Assembly (NCBI GenBank): GCA_963922595.1
Contig: CAWUIM010000020.1
Span: 1-50,529 of the forward strand
Length of the DNA: 50,529 nt
Direction: 5' to 3'
DNA from: JAJFFW01 sp963922595
Lineage (GTDB): Bacteria > Pseudomonadota > Alphaproteobacteria > Caulobacterales > Parvularculaceae
In this document: positions 17,723 through 26,029 of the stretch, one piece after another
Layout of the letters: each line of letters begins with the position of its first letter
Numbering within the stretch: the stretch's first letter is position 1
Notes under the pieces: model-generated
Told to the model about the DNA's origin: nothing
The model's input: only the letters and a program-made list of their open reading frames with translations
Database searches by the model: none
Translations under genes and position numbers: made by a program

Positions 17723-19585
17723 TCATATCATGCCGATCATTCTGAAATAAATCGGCGCGATGATGGAATAGGCGATCCAGGTAACAATGATGAGAGGACC
17801 GCCGACGATAATGAAGTCGCGGAATTTATAGTGACCCGGCGTCATAACAAGGAGATTCGTTTGATAAGCGACGGGCGTCGCGAACGAGCAATTGGCGCCG
17901 AATATGACGGTCAGCACCAGCACGTGCGGATCGATGCCTGCCTGTTGAGCGGCGCTCACAGCAATTGGCGTGAACAGAACGGCTGTCGCATTGTTCGACA
18001 GAACATTCGTCAAAGCGGCGCATAAGATGAAAAAGCCGGAAATCAGCGCGACGATCCCGAAACGACCGGCCGCGCCGGCGAGCCCGTGGCCGATCAATTC
18101 AGCGCCGCCGGTTTGCTGCAATGCTGCGCCCATCGCGAGGCTGGCGCCGATCAGAAGATAAATGCGCCGGTCGATCGCGCGTGCGGCCTGGCGGATGTTT
18201 AAACAGCCCGCCGCGACCATGAGCGTCGCCCCGACGATCGCCGACACAGCGATAGGCACATATCCGGAGGCGGTCGCGCCGACGACGCCTGCGAAGATCA
18301 ATGCAGCGATGCGCGCGTTGCGCGGGTCGGGCAAGCCTTGCATCGAACGCTCGAGGATGAGGATATCGCGGTCGGCCCTCAGATTGCGCACGTTCGCAAT
18401 GTCACCGAGGATCAGGAGGACATCGCCGGCCTCAAGCCTGATCGTGTTCATGCGCGTGCGGATCATGCGGCTGCGCCGTTCAATGCCGAGAATGACGCAA
18501 TGGGTTTTGAAGTGGAAACCGATTTGCGAAATGGACTGACCGATCATGCGCGAGCCCGGCGCCACCACCGCTTCGACCATTGTCAGTTGAGGACGGGCGT
18601 TGTTTTCCTCGTCGTCCAATTCCGTCTCGGCCATAACGCCGTCGAGAATTTCGGGGTTCGATTTCAAAAGGCTTGTGAGCGCCGACCGCGTCGCTGCAAT
18701 GATGACGACATCGCCGCTGGCGAACTTGAATTCATCAAACGGCGGTAAGATCGCGCGGTCGCGGCGCTGGACCATTCTCACTGTGATGTCGGGCAGTTGT
18801 GGGAATAGCCCGGCCACCGGGCCTTCGCCGATCAACGGATGTCCGCGATTGATCTCGATCTGGGCGATGAATTGTTTGCCGTCGCGTTCAGCCTCGCGCT
18901 CGGCGTCCGGGTTCGCGTGTCGCGGCAAGAGATAGCGCCCGATCGTAAAAAGATAGACGATGCCGACGCTTGCGAGAGCAAGGCCGAGCGGCGTCAATTC
19001 GAAAAAACCGATGTCGCTTCCCGGCACCGTGGCGCGATAAGATTCGGCCGCCAGCAGGTTTGTCGACGATCCAATCACCGTCGTCATGCCGCCGAATATT
19101 GAGAGAAATGAGAGCGGCATCATCAATCGCGATGCGGGGATTTTACTCTGCGCCGCCATGGCCGCCATGATCGGAATAAACATGACGACCACAGGCGTGT
19201 TGTTCAAAAACGCGCTGACGACCATAACGAAAAGAAACACGATCGTTACGGTGAGTTTCGGTCGTCTGTCGTATGCGCGCAGTAAGTATTCGGTCGGGTG
19301 CTCAAGAGCGCCGGATTGAAACATCCCCTGGCCGATGATCAACAGGCCGATAATCGCAAACAGCGCCGGACTGGCGAAACCCGCCAGCAGCGACTGGAGG
19401 GGAAGCATCACGTCGCCCGCTTCGTTCAGGAGCGGCGCAAAATTGAAAAGCAGCAACAGCGCAACCAACGCGCCCGCCGAGACGAGTTCGAGCGAGAACC
19501 GGTCAAGCGCATAGAAAAGAACCGCCGCCGCGATGATGGCGAGGGTCATCCACATCTGCCAGGGGGCTGCGGCGGCCAATTCCAT
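17723..19585 (-). CDS. SLC13/DASS-type permease with two TrkA-C (RCK_C) domains
   Basis: A 620-residue membrane protein. Two blocks of hydrophobic helices (about residues 10-205 and 400-620) flank a soluble middle with two RCK_C/TrkA-C domains (residues about 215-395, each with the V...GS.MIG/IGEGPV...LP type start). LNNTPVVVMFIPIM and LSNNATAVLFTPIA carry the SNT-like sodium/substrate hairpin motifs of the DASS family. Such proteins import divalent anions such as sulfate or dicarboxylates with sodium; the cytosolic TrkA-C domains may sense ligand or nucleotide. Its promoter region is shared divergently with the flavin reductase gene. Confidence 0.9.
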   Translation of the reverse strand: MELAAAAPWQMWMTLAIIAAAVLFYALDRFSLELVSAGALVALLLLFNFAPLLNEAGDVMLPLQSLLAGFASPALFAIIGLLIIGQGMFQSGALEHPTEYLLRAYDRRPKLTVTIVFLFVMVVSAFLNNTPVVVMFIPIMAAMAAQSKIPASRLMMPLSFLSIFGGMTTVIGSSTNLLAAESYRATVPGSDIGFFELTPLGLALASVGIVYLFTIGRYLLPRHANPDAEREAERDGKQFIAQIEINRGHPLIGEGPVAGLFPQLPDITVRMVQRRDRAILPPFDEFKFASGDVVIIAATRSALTSLLKSNPEILDGVMAETELDDEENNARPQLTMVEAVVAPGSRMIGQSISQIGFHFKTHCVILGIERRSRMIRTRMNTIRLEAGDVLLILGDIANVRNLRADRDILILERSMQGLPDPRNARIAALIFAGVVGATASGYVPIAVSAIVGATLMVAAGCLNIRQAARAIDRRIYLLIGASLAMGAALQQTGGAELIGHGLAGAAGRFGIVALISGFFILCAALTNVLSNNATAVLFTPIAVSAAQQAGIDPHVLVLTVIFGANCSFATPVAYQTNLLVMTPGHYKFRDFIIVGGPLIIVTWIAYSIIAPIYFRMIGMI

Positions 19586-19620
19586 CGATCTTTAGCGCTT
19601 CTTTTCTGCGTCCAGCGATT

Positions 19621-19648
19621 TTGACAATTGTGTCGTATTTTCAATGAT
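19621..19648 (+). promoter_or_regulatory. Candidate promoter for the flavin reductase gene
   Basis: A consensus TTGACA at 19621-19626 is followed after 16 bases by AATGAT (19643-19648), a weak -10. It lies about 75 bases before the leader peptide frame at 19723 and points toward the flavin reductase gene. Confidence 0.4.
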
Positions 19649-19722
19649 TGCTGACAAGCGTACAAGCAATAAGTTTTTCAATATGTTATGGGGCGGGTTC
19701 CATTTAAGGGGGGAAGTCCCAT

Positions 19723-19758
19723 ATGCCTGATTTGCCTGAAATGAGACTGAATGACTGA
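19723..19758 (+). CDS. Possible 11-residue leader peptide overlapping the flavin reductase start
   Basis: A short frame (MPDLPEMRLND) begins at ATG 19723, preceded by a very strong ribosome site (aaggggggaag, 19706-19716). It ends with TGA at 19756-19758, just inside the flavin reductase start at 19751, in another frame. The flavin reductase ATG itself has only a weak site, so ribosomes finishing the leader could restart there. This is a positional inference; the peptide has no recognisable family. Confidence 0.4.
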   Translation: MPDLPEMRLND

Positions 19759-20233
19759 TCCATACCGCCCCCTGAAGAACGCCTTTGGTCGTTTCGCAAC
19801 CGGAGTGACCATCGTTTCCTGTAAGCCGGAGGGCGCAGACCCGGTGGCGATTACGGTGAACTCGTTCACGTCCGTGTCGCTTGATCCGTCGCTTGTGCTT
19901 TGGTGTCTGGAAACGCGCGCATCGACGTTTGAGGCGTTTATGAGCGCGGATAACTACGCCGTGAGCGTGTTAAGAGCGAGCGGCGAGGGGCTGTCAAACC
20001 GGTTCGCTGATCATGCGCCGACGCCGCTCAACGCTGATGAGCGCGAAGTCTGGATCACCGGCGCGCCAATTCTCAAAGACCGGCTCGCCGCGTTTGACTG
20101 CCGCGTCGTGGACCGGCACCGCTCCGGCGACCATGTCATTCTGGTCGGCGAGGTATTGCAGTTCGACGCCCATAATGGCGCGCCGCTCTTATATTTCGCG
20201 AGCAACTATGCGGAAGGTCCGGAGGCGGAGTGA
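19751..20233 (+). CDS. Flavin reductase family protein (FMN-binding split barrel)
   Basis: A 160-residue split-barrel flavin reductase. The start PLKNAFGRFATGVTIVSC, then VAITVNSFTSVSLDPSLVLWCL (flavin-binding loop) and NRFADH, are characteristic of the HpaC-like family, which reduces FMN or FAD with NAD(P)H for a partner monooxygenase. No monooxygenase gene is next to it, so the partner is elsewhere or it acts alone. Its TGA overlaps the ATG of the following dehydrogenase (TGATG), implying translational coupling. Start context is discussed under the leader frame at 19723. Confidence 0.92.
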   Translation: MTDPYRPLKNAFGRFATGVTIVSCKPEGADPVAITVNSFTSVSLDPSLVLWCLETRASTFEAFMSADNYAVSVLRASGEGLSNRFADHAPTPLNADEREVWITGAPILKDRLAAFDCRVVDRHRSGDHVILVGEVLQFDAHNGAPLLYFASNYAEGPEAE

Positions 20234-21093
20234 TGGAAGTCGCATTTCTTGGATTGGGCGTGATGGGCGGTCCGATGGCCGGCCATCTGGTTTCGGCAGG
20301 TCACGAGGTTACGGTCTATAACCGGAGCCCTGACAAAGCGAGCGCATGGGCCAACCAATTTGGCGGTCATGTGAAATCGACGCCGCAAGAGGCCGTCGCC
20401 GACGCTGAAATTGTTTTCTTATGTCTCGGCGATGATCCTGATGTCGCTGATATCGTCGAAAAAATCGCCGGGGCGGTTTCGAAAGGCGGGGTGATTGTCG
20501 ATCATACGACAGCGTCGCCCGCGCTGGCGCGGCGGTTATATGTCGAGCTGAAAGAGATCAGGATCGGTTTTGTCGATGCGCCCGTATCCGGCGGACAGGC
20601 CGGCGCCGAGAACGGCGCTTTGTCAATCATGTGCGGCGGGGATGACAGCGACCTGGCGAAGGTGCGCGCGATCATGGCGGCATACGCATCGCGGATCGTC
20701 CATATCGGGCCGGCCGGCCACGGGCAATTATGCAAGGCGGTCAATCAGATTTGCATCGCAGGGCTTTTGCAGGGGCTGTCGGAAGGGGTGCATTTCGCCG
20801 CACGGTCCGATCTGAACATCGATCGCGTTCTTGAAGCGATTTCCGGCGGCGCCGCGCAAAGCTGGCAAATGGACAATCGTGCGAAGACGATGGCGTCCGA
20901 TGAATTTGACTTCGGCTTCGCCGTGGACTGGATGCGCAAGGATCTGCGGATCGCCCTCAATGAAGCCCGGAACAATGGATCCCGGCTCCCGGTCGCGGCG
21001 CTCGTCGATCAGTTTTACGCCGATATTCAAGCCATGGACGGCGGCCGTTGGGATACCTCAAGCCTCATAAGGCGCCTCAGCGATGCCGATTAA
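20233..21093 (+). CDS. 3-hydroxyisobutyrate dehydrogenase-family NAD(P)-dependent oxidoreductase
   Basis: A 286-residue beta-hydroxyacid dehydrogenase. The N-terminal Rossmann motif is FLGLGVMGGPMAGHL; residues about 117-127 (VDAPVSGGQAGA) are the substrate-binding signature; the catalytic lysine is K168 in GHGQLCKAVNQ. The C-terminal helical domain ends with DTSSLIRRL as in the family. It oxidises a 3-hydroxyacid such as 3-hydroxyisobutyrate, tartronate semialdehyde or gamma-hydroxybutyrate, exact substrate unknown. ATG 20233, overlapping the previous stop, is chosen over the GTG one codon earlier. A nearby acyl-CoA dehydrogenase would fit valine-type catabolism, but that is only suggestive. 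Confidence 0.9.
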   Translation: MEVAFLGLGVMGGPMAGHLVSAGHEVTVYNRSPDKASAWANQFGGHVKSTPQEAVADAEIVFLCLGDDPDVADIVEKIAGAVSKGGVIVDHTTASPALARRLYVELKEIRIGFVDAPVSGGQAGAENGALSIMCGGDDSDLAKVRAIMAAYASRIVHIGPAGHGQLCKAVNQICIAGLLQGLSEGVHFAARSDLNIDRVLEAISGGAAQSWQMDNRAKTMASDEFDFGFAVDWMRKDLRIALNEARNNGSRLPVAALVDQFYADIQAMDGGRWDTSSLIRRLSDAD

Positions 21094-21283
21094 CGCAAGG
21101 AAGCCGTGCAAGCCCGTTAACCTTTCGCCCGCAGAAAGCCTTATTTTAAGCCAGATTACATTGCCCAATTCTTAACGTGCCACATTTTCGCCACATTCTG
21201 TAACTATATAACATCTCTAAGGGGAGCAAACAGATACAGAAACACCCGGGCGTAGAAAGCTCGGCAACGTAAGGGTAACTGGT

Positions 21284-21463
21284 ATGCTTTCTCTCACTGC
21301 CACATTGGGGCTTGCAAGCCTAAGCGCGCTTCTGATTTTCATCAGCGGCATTCTGAGGCAGTTGGGCGCGTCTGAAGTGGCGAAGGGATTGATGATTGTG
21401 ACCGGCGTTGCAATCGTTTCAGCATTTGCAATCACGTATCTCCCCGGATTGTTACTTCCGTAA
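21284..21463 (+). CDS. Small two-helix membrane protein (59 residues)
   Basis: A 59-residue frame from ATG 21284 to TAA 21463: MLSLTATLGLASLSALLIFI begins the first hydrophobic helix, a short polar hinge (RQLGASEVAKG) follows, and a second helix (LMIVTGVAIVSAFAITYLPG) ends the protein. AAGGG lies 9 bases before the start. The layout of two membrane helices with a charged cytoplasmic or periplasmic turn is typical of bacterial small membrane proteins that adjust larger partners. It sits alone between the dehydrogenase and the acyl-CoA dehydrogenase, with its own ~190-base leader region containing tataac (21207-21212) as a possible -10. No family recognised. Confidence 0.65.
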   Translation: MLSLTATLGLASLSALLIFISGILRQLGASEVAKGLMIVTGVAIVSAFAITYLPGLLLP

Positions 21464-21550
21464 CGGCAATTTCGATTAACTGCGATTCCCGTTTGCGAGC
21501 CTGAAAGCAAACAGGCACATTGCGCGCATCATTCATAGTGGAGCGTTGCA

Positions 21551-22708
21551 ATGCTAGCTGTTCAAACCGAACAACCAAAATGGAAAACAGACGATCTCGT
21601 TCTCTTCGAGGAAGAGGTCGGAAAGTTTTTCAAGCGCGAACTTTATCCGCACGTGGAGAAGTGGCGCGAGCAAGGCGTCGTGGACCGCTGGGCGTGGGAG
21701 AAGGCAGGCGAGGCTGGTCTGTTGTGTGCGTCAATGCCTGAGGAGTTCGGCGGCGCGGGCGGTACGTTTGCGCATGAACAAATTCTTATTGAGCAGCAAA
21801 TATACGCTGGCGTAGAAGGCTTCGGTATGGGCCTGCACAATTGCATTGTTGCGCCGTACATTGAGCATTACGGCACGCAGGAACAAAAAGAGCGTTGGCT
21901 CCCGAAACTTGCGACAGGCGAACTAATCGCAGCGATTGCAATGACGGAACCTGGTACAGGGTCAGATTTGCAGTCGATCAAGACGACCGCATTGAAAGAC
22001 GGCAACCAGTATGTCGTAAACGGACAAAAAACCTTCATCACAAATGGCCAAACAGCGAATTTCGTTATTGTTGTTTGTAAGACAGATCCGGGTGAAGGCG
22101 CCCGAGGCGTCTCGCTGATGGTTGTTGAAACCGACGAAGCGGACGGGTTCAAGCGCGGCAGAAATCTCAAGAAGCTTGGAAACAAAGCACAAGATACATC
22201 TGAATTATTCTTTGACGACGTCCGGATTCCGACAACCAATCTTCTCGGCACGGATGAGGGTCAAGGCTTTTTCCAGCTTATGGAGCAATTACCCCAGGAG
22301 CGACACCAAATCGCTGTTCAAGGAATGGCTTCGATTGAGCGTGCGCTTGATTTGACCATTGAATATGTGAAGGAGCGCGAAGCGTTCGGGCGACCGATTA
22401 TCAAATTCCAAAATACGCAATTTGTTCTCGCCGAGTGTAAGGCGAAAGCGACGATGGCGCGTGTTTTTGTGGACGATTGCACCCAACTTCTAATTGATGG
22501 AAAGCTGGACGCGACCCGCGCATCAATGTCGAAGATGCTGATCAGCGATCTTGAAAATGAGATTATAGACGAATGCCTCCAGTTATTCGGTGGGTACGGC
22601 TATATGGATGAATATCCAATCAGCCGGATGTACGCGGACGCACGCGTGCAACGTATATACGGCGGCACGAACGAAATTATGAAACTGTTGATTGCGCGAT
22701 CACTTTAG
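21551..22708 (+). CDS. Acyl-CoA dehydrogenase
   Basis: A 385-residue FAD-dependent acyl-CoA dehydrogenase, making the trans-2,3 double bond in an acyl-CoA during fatty acid or branched-chain acid breakdown. AIAMTEPGTGSDLQSI and FITNGQTANFVIVV are the FAD-binding middle-domain signatures; QLFGGYGYMDEYPISRMYADARV and YGGTNEIMKLLI are the C-terminal signatures, with the catalytic base Glu near residue 375. Codon use is visibly more AT-rich than in the flanking genes of the window, which may point to later acquisition or low expression. Start ATG 21551 has only a weak upstream purine run (ggagcg). Confidence 0.95.
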   Translation: MLAVQTEQPKWKTDDLVLFEEEVGKFFKRELYPHVEKWREQGVVDRWAWEKAGEAGLLCASMPEEFGGAGGTFAHEQILIEQQIYAGVEGFGMGLHNCIVAPYIEHYGTQEQKERWLPKLATGELIAAIAMTEPGTGSDLQSIKTTALKDGNQYVVNGQKTFITNGQTANFVIVVCKTDPGEGARGVSLMVVETDEADGFKRGRNLKKLGNKAQDTSELFFDDVRIPTTNLLGTDEGQGFFQLMEQLPQERHQIAVQGMASIERALDLTIEYVKEREAFGRPIIKFQNTQFVLAECKAKATMARVFVDDCTQLLIDGKLDATRASMSKMLISDLENEIIDECLQLFGGYGYMDEYPISRMYADARVQRIYGGTNEIMKLLIARSL

Positions 22709-22744
22709 CTGTCGCGAGTCTGTTAGAATGGCGAAGGGTATCCG

Positions 22745-23854
22745 ATGAAGCAGATTTTCCTTGCTGGCTTGGCCATGTTAACGGCATTGATCTCTTATCT
22801 TCTCTTGTGGCCGATCGAGATTGATCCTCAGCAATGGGAACCGCCAGCGTCACAAGGGTTTGTAGGGCCTTTCGAGGCCAACCAGCGTCTGGCCGATCTT
22901 GAGTTGATCTCACTTGGCGACATTCATGGTCCTGAGGATGTCGTAGCTCGCAAGGAAGGGAGTAGCTGGAAGCTTTTTGTCAGCAGTCAGACGGGTGATA
23001 TCCTTAAGATTGATTCAGAAACGAATTTCATTGAGAAATTCGCCAATACTGACGGTGTTCCTCTCGGTATGGAGTTTGACCAATACGGCCATCTCATTGT
23101 CGCTGATGCACATAAAGGCTTGTTATCGATCGCGCCTGATGGCTCGGTATCTGTTCTCACTGATACGTTTGAGGGCGCGCCGATTTTGTATGCGGACGAC
23201 CTCGATATTGATGATGAAGGCGTCATTTATTTTTCCGATGCATCGACCAAATTTGGGGCGGAGGCGTCGGGATCAACGATGAACGGTAGCGTCCTTGAAA
23301 TATTCGAACATGGCCGAACAGGCCGTGTGCTCGCGTACAATCCTGAGACTAATGCGACGACGCTCGTGATGGACGGGCTCAGTTTTGCAAATGGCGTTGC
23401 GATCGCGAGCGACGGGCAATCCATCTTGATCAATGAAACCGGCGAATACCGCGTGTTGCGGCGATTCGTGAAAGGACCGCGCAGCGGCGAGACTGAGATC
23501 GTGTTCGAAAATCTGCCTGGTTTCCCTGACAACATAAATCGCGGACCGGCGACGGCGCGCGGCGAAGCGACCTATTTTCTCGGTCTCGCCGGGCCGCGCG
23601 TCGCGAGTGTGGATGCGCTGGCGGACAAGCCGTTCTTGCGATCAGTGGCTTGGCGATTGCCTGATGCGCTCAAACCAGCGGCGGCGCCATATGGATTTGT
23701 GATGCAATTCACGGAAAGTGGCGAAGTCATTGAAACATGGCAGGACCCGGCCGGCGCTTATCCGGTCACTACCGGCGCCTTGGCGCCGGGCGACGGATAT
23801 CTCTACATCACAAGCCTTGAGGCGCATGATCTCGGTCGCAGGCCTTATCCGTGA
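22745..23854 (+). CDS. Strictosidine synthase-like / SMP-30 family beta-propeller protein
   Basis: A 369-residue protein anchored by one N-terminal membrane helix (IFLAGLAMLTALISYLLLWP). The rest is a six-bladed propeller like strictosidine synthase and human APMAP: PEDVVARKEGSSWKLFVSSQTGDIL, GMEFDQYGHLIVADAHKGL, YADDLDIDDEGVIYFSDASTKFG and LSFANGVAIASDGQSILINET followed by the LPGFPDNINRG signature. Bacterial members are usually lactonases or other calcium-dependent hydrolases, but the plant-type synthase activity is not expected. It follows the acyl-CoA dehydrogenase by 36 bases and precedes tRNA-Gly. Confidence 0.87.
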   Translation: MKQIFLAGLAMLTALISYLLLWPIEIDPQQWEPPASQGFVGPFEANQRLADLELISLGDIHGPEDVVARKEGSSWKLFVSSQTGDILKIDSETNFIEKFANTDGVPLGMEFDQYGHLIVADAHKGLLSIAPDGSVSVLTDTFEGAPILYADDLDIDDEGVIYFSDASTKFGAEASGSTMNGSVLEIFEHGRTGRVLAYNPETNATTLVMDGLSFANGVAIASDGQSILINETGEYRVLRRFVKGPRSGETEIVFENLPGFPDNINRGPATARGEATYFLGLAGPRVASVDALADKPFLRSVAWRLPDALKPAAAPYGFVMQFTESGEVIETWQDPAGAYPVTTGALAPGDGYLYITSLEAHDLGRRPYP

Positions 23855-23915
23855 GGTGACGCATTGAAGACGGCCTTGCATCGGCGCAAAACACTGCTAT
23901 CTAAAAAGCCGGAAT

Positions 23916-23989
23916 GCGGGTATAGCACAATGGTAGTGCAGCAGCCTTCCAAGCTGAATATGCGGGTTCGATTCCCGCTACCCGCTCCA
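23916..23989 (+). tRNA. tRNA-Gly (anticodon TCC)
   Basis: A 74-nt cloverleaf: acceptor GCGGGTA pairs with TACCCGC; D-arm GCACAATGGTAGTGC; anticodon loop CTTCCAA giving TCC, which reads GGA and GGG; T-arm GCGGGTTCGATTCCCGC; encoded CCA at 23987-23989. No tRNA neighbour or integrase is near it. Confidence 0.97.
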
Positions 23990-24073
23990 TTTATCTTCCT
24001 GTTGAACGCCTCTTGATTTGCGCCGCCGCATCGCGCTTTATCGCGTCGTGATTGTTGGCGAACAGGAACGAGC

Positions 24074-25534
24074 ATGAGCGAGCATCGAAATCTCTTGAAG
24101 GGCGAAACAGGCGATTGGGAAGTCGTTGTCGGGCTCGAGGTCCATGCGCAGGTCTCGTCCAAAGCGAAACTTTTTTCCGGCGCATCGGCGGCCTATGGCG
24201 CTGACCCCAACGAGAACGTGTCGCTTGTGGACGCGGCGATGCCGGGCATGTTGCCTGTGATCAATAAATACTGTGTCGAGCAGGCCGTGCGGACCGGTCT
24301 CGGACTGAACGCCAAGATCAATTTGTGGTCGCGTTTTGACAGAAAGAACTACTTCTATCCGGACCTACCGCAAGGATATCAGATTTCGCAATACAAAGAT
24401 CCGATTGTTGGAGAAGGCGAAATTGAGATCGAACTTGATAACGGCGAAACGCGGACGATCGGCGTGGAGCGACTGCACCTCGAGCAGGACGCTGGCAAAT
24501 CAATCCATGACATTTCTCCTTCAGATTCACATGTTGATTTGAATCGCTCGGGGGTCGCCTTAATGGAGATTGTTTCCAAGCCGGATATGCGTTCCGCTGA
24601 AGAGGGCGCGGCGTATTTTTCAAAATTGCGCACCATCGTGCGCTATCTGGGGACTTGCGACGGCAATATGGAAGAAGGGTCTATGCGGGCTGACGTGAAC
24701 GTTTCGGTGCGCCGTCCGGGGGAAGGGCTTGGCACACGAACAGAAACAAAGAACGTCAATTCCATCCGATACGTGAAGCAAGTCATCGACTTTGAAGCGC
24801 GCCGTCAGATCGAAGTTCTTGAGGGCGGCGGTGAAATCGATCAGGAAACGCGCCTCTTCAATGTGGCGACCGGCGAAACGCGAACGATGCGGTCCAAAGA
24901 AGATGCGCATGATTATCGCTATTTTCCAGATCCGGATTTGTTACCGCTGGAATTGTCGCAAGCCTGGGTTGATGAAATCAGGTCGGGCCTGCCGGAGCTC
25001 CCCGACGCAAAGAAACATCGCTTCATGGATGAGTATGGATTGTCGAGCTATGACGCTTCCGTTTTGGCTATGGACAAGGAGAAGGCGGCGTTTTTCGAAG
25101 CGGTCGCAACTGGGCGCGACGGGAAGTTGGCGTCAAACTGGGTTACGACGGAACTGTTCGGCGCCTTGAACAAAGTGAACCGGGATATATCCGATTCTCC
25201 GGTTAGCGCTGCGCAACTTGGCGCGCTGATTGATCTCATTGCAGATCAAACAATCTCTGGTCGGATCGCCAAACAGGTCTTTGAAATCATGTTTGAGACG
25301 GGCGATGATCCGGCGAAGATCGTTGAAGAAAAAGGTCTGAAACAGGTAACGGATACCAGCGCGATTGAGGCCGTGGTAGACGAGATTATTGCGGCGAACC
25401 CGAAACAGGTGGAGCAGGTGAAAGAAAAGCCTAAAACCATGGGATGGTTTGTCGGGCAGGTCATGAAGAAGACAGGCGGCAAAGCCAATCCCCAAGCTGT
25501 GAACGAGATTTTGAAGAAAAAGCTTGGAGTGTGA
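24074..25534 (+). CDS. gatB: Asp-tRNA(Asn)/Glu-tRNA(Gln) amidotransferase subunit B
   Basis: A 486-residue GatB, the kinase and tRNA-binding subunit of the GatCAB complex that converts misacylated Glu-tRNA(Gln) or Asp-tRNA(Asn) to the correct amide form. Signatures include GLEVHAQVSSKAKLFSGA, the DRKNYFYPDLPQGYQISQ active-site cradle, MRADVNVSVRRPGE and the KNVNS loop; the C-terminal YqeY-like tail ends in VGQVMKKTGGKANPQAVNEIL. Length and motif order are normal. gatA and gatC are not in this window, so the subunits are split here. The tRNA-Gly lies 84 bases upstream. Confidence 0.97.
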   Translation: MSEHRNLLKGETGDWEVVVGLEVHAQVSSKAKLFSGASAAYGADPNENVSLVDAAMPGMLPVINKYCVEQAVRTGLGLNAKINLWSRFDRKNYFYPDLPQGYQISQYKDPIVGEGEIEIELDNGETRTIGVERLHLEQDAGKSIHDISPSDSHVDLNRSGVALMEIVSKPDMRSAEEGAAYFSKLRTIVRYLGTCDGNMEEGSMRADVNVSVRRPGEGLGTRTETKNVNSIRYVKQVIDFEARRQIEVLEGGGEIDQETRLFNVATGETRTMRSKEDAHDYRYFPDPDLLPLELSQAWVDEIRSGLPELPDAKKHRFMDEYGLSSYDASVLAMDKEKAAFFEAVATGRDGKLASNWVTTELFGALNKVNRDISDSPVSAAQLGALIDLIADQTISGRIAKQVFEIMFETGDDPAKIVEEKGLKQVTDTSAIEAVVDEIIAANPKQVEQVKEKPKTMGWFVGQVMKKTGGKANPQAVNEILKKKLGV

Positions 25535-25586
25535 CGGGCGCAACGCGTATTATTTTCGTGGCTAGGGGCTGGTATGGAGAGCAGTT

Positions 25587-26006
25587 ATGAAACATTTCAG
25601 CGTCGGTGCAGTTTTATTCGGAACGCTTTCATTGGGCGCTTGCGCCACGACGGTGTCTGACGAGAAAGCCGACAAAGCCGCCGAACGGTTAGCCGAGTTT
25701 GAGGCTACTGGTGAGAGAACGAGTTGCCTCAGCTTGCGGAGGATTACATCGATTACGCCGCTTGATGACAAGACGTTTCTCGTCCGCGCAGGCAATGATT
25801 ACTACGTGAACAAAGTGTCTGGTCGATGCGCAGGCGCCGACAGCAATTTCAACCGGCTTCAATATCGTCTGAATGTCGCGCAGTTGTGCCGCAACGAGAT
25901 CGTCACCGTGGTTGATAACACACAGGGTTTCACGGTCGGCTCATGCGGATTGAACGACTTTGAACGGCTTGAGAAAAAAGAGCCGCCCTCCGACGACGCT
26001 TCCTAA
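25587..26006 (+). CDS. DUF6491-like lipoprotein
   Basis: A 139-residue predicted lipoprotein: signal MKHFSVGAVLFGTLSLGAC with the lipid-linked Cys19. The mature domain has four more cysteines in a pattern (SCLSLRRIT, SGRCAGAD, QLCRNEI, GSCGLNDFERL) typical of the DUF6491 family, widespread in Caulobacterales and Sphingomonadales and of unknown function; the cysteines probably pair in the periplasm. It ends 23 bases before the GT39 gene, so the two may be co-transcribed. The family name is from memory. Confidence 0.75.
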   Translation: MKHFSVGAVLFGTLSLGACATTVSDEKADKAAERLAEFEATGERTSCLSLRRITSITPLDDKTFLVRAGNDYYVNKVSGRCAGADSNFNRLQYRLNVAQLCRNEIVTVVDNTQGFTVGSCGLNDFERLEKKEPPSDDAS

Positions 26007-26029
26007 AGCCGGCTTTTCGCACAATCGCT

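Noticed and set aside
21094..21283. Riboswitch upstream of the small membrane protein
   Set aside because: The long leader has no recognisable riboswitch core or terminator hairpin, so I did not call one.
23916..23989. Integration site at tRNA-Gly
   Set aside because: No integrase, no flanking direct repeat of the tRNA 3' end, and neighbours on both sides are ordinary core genes.
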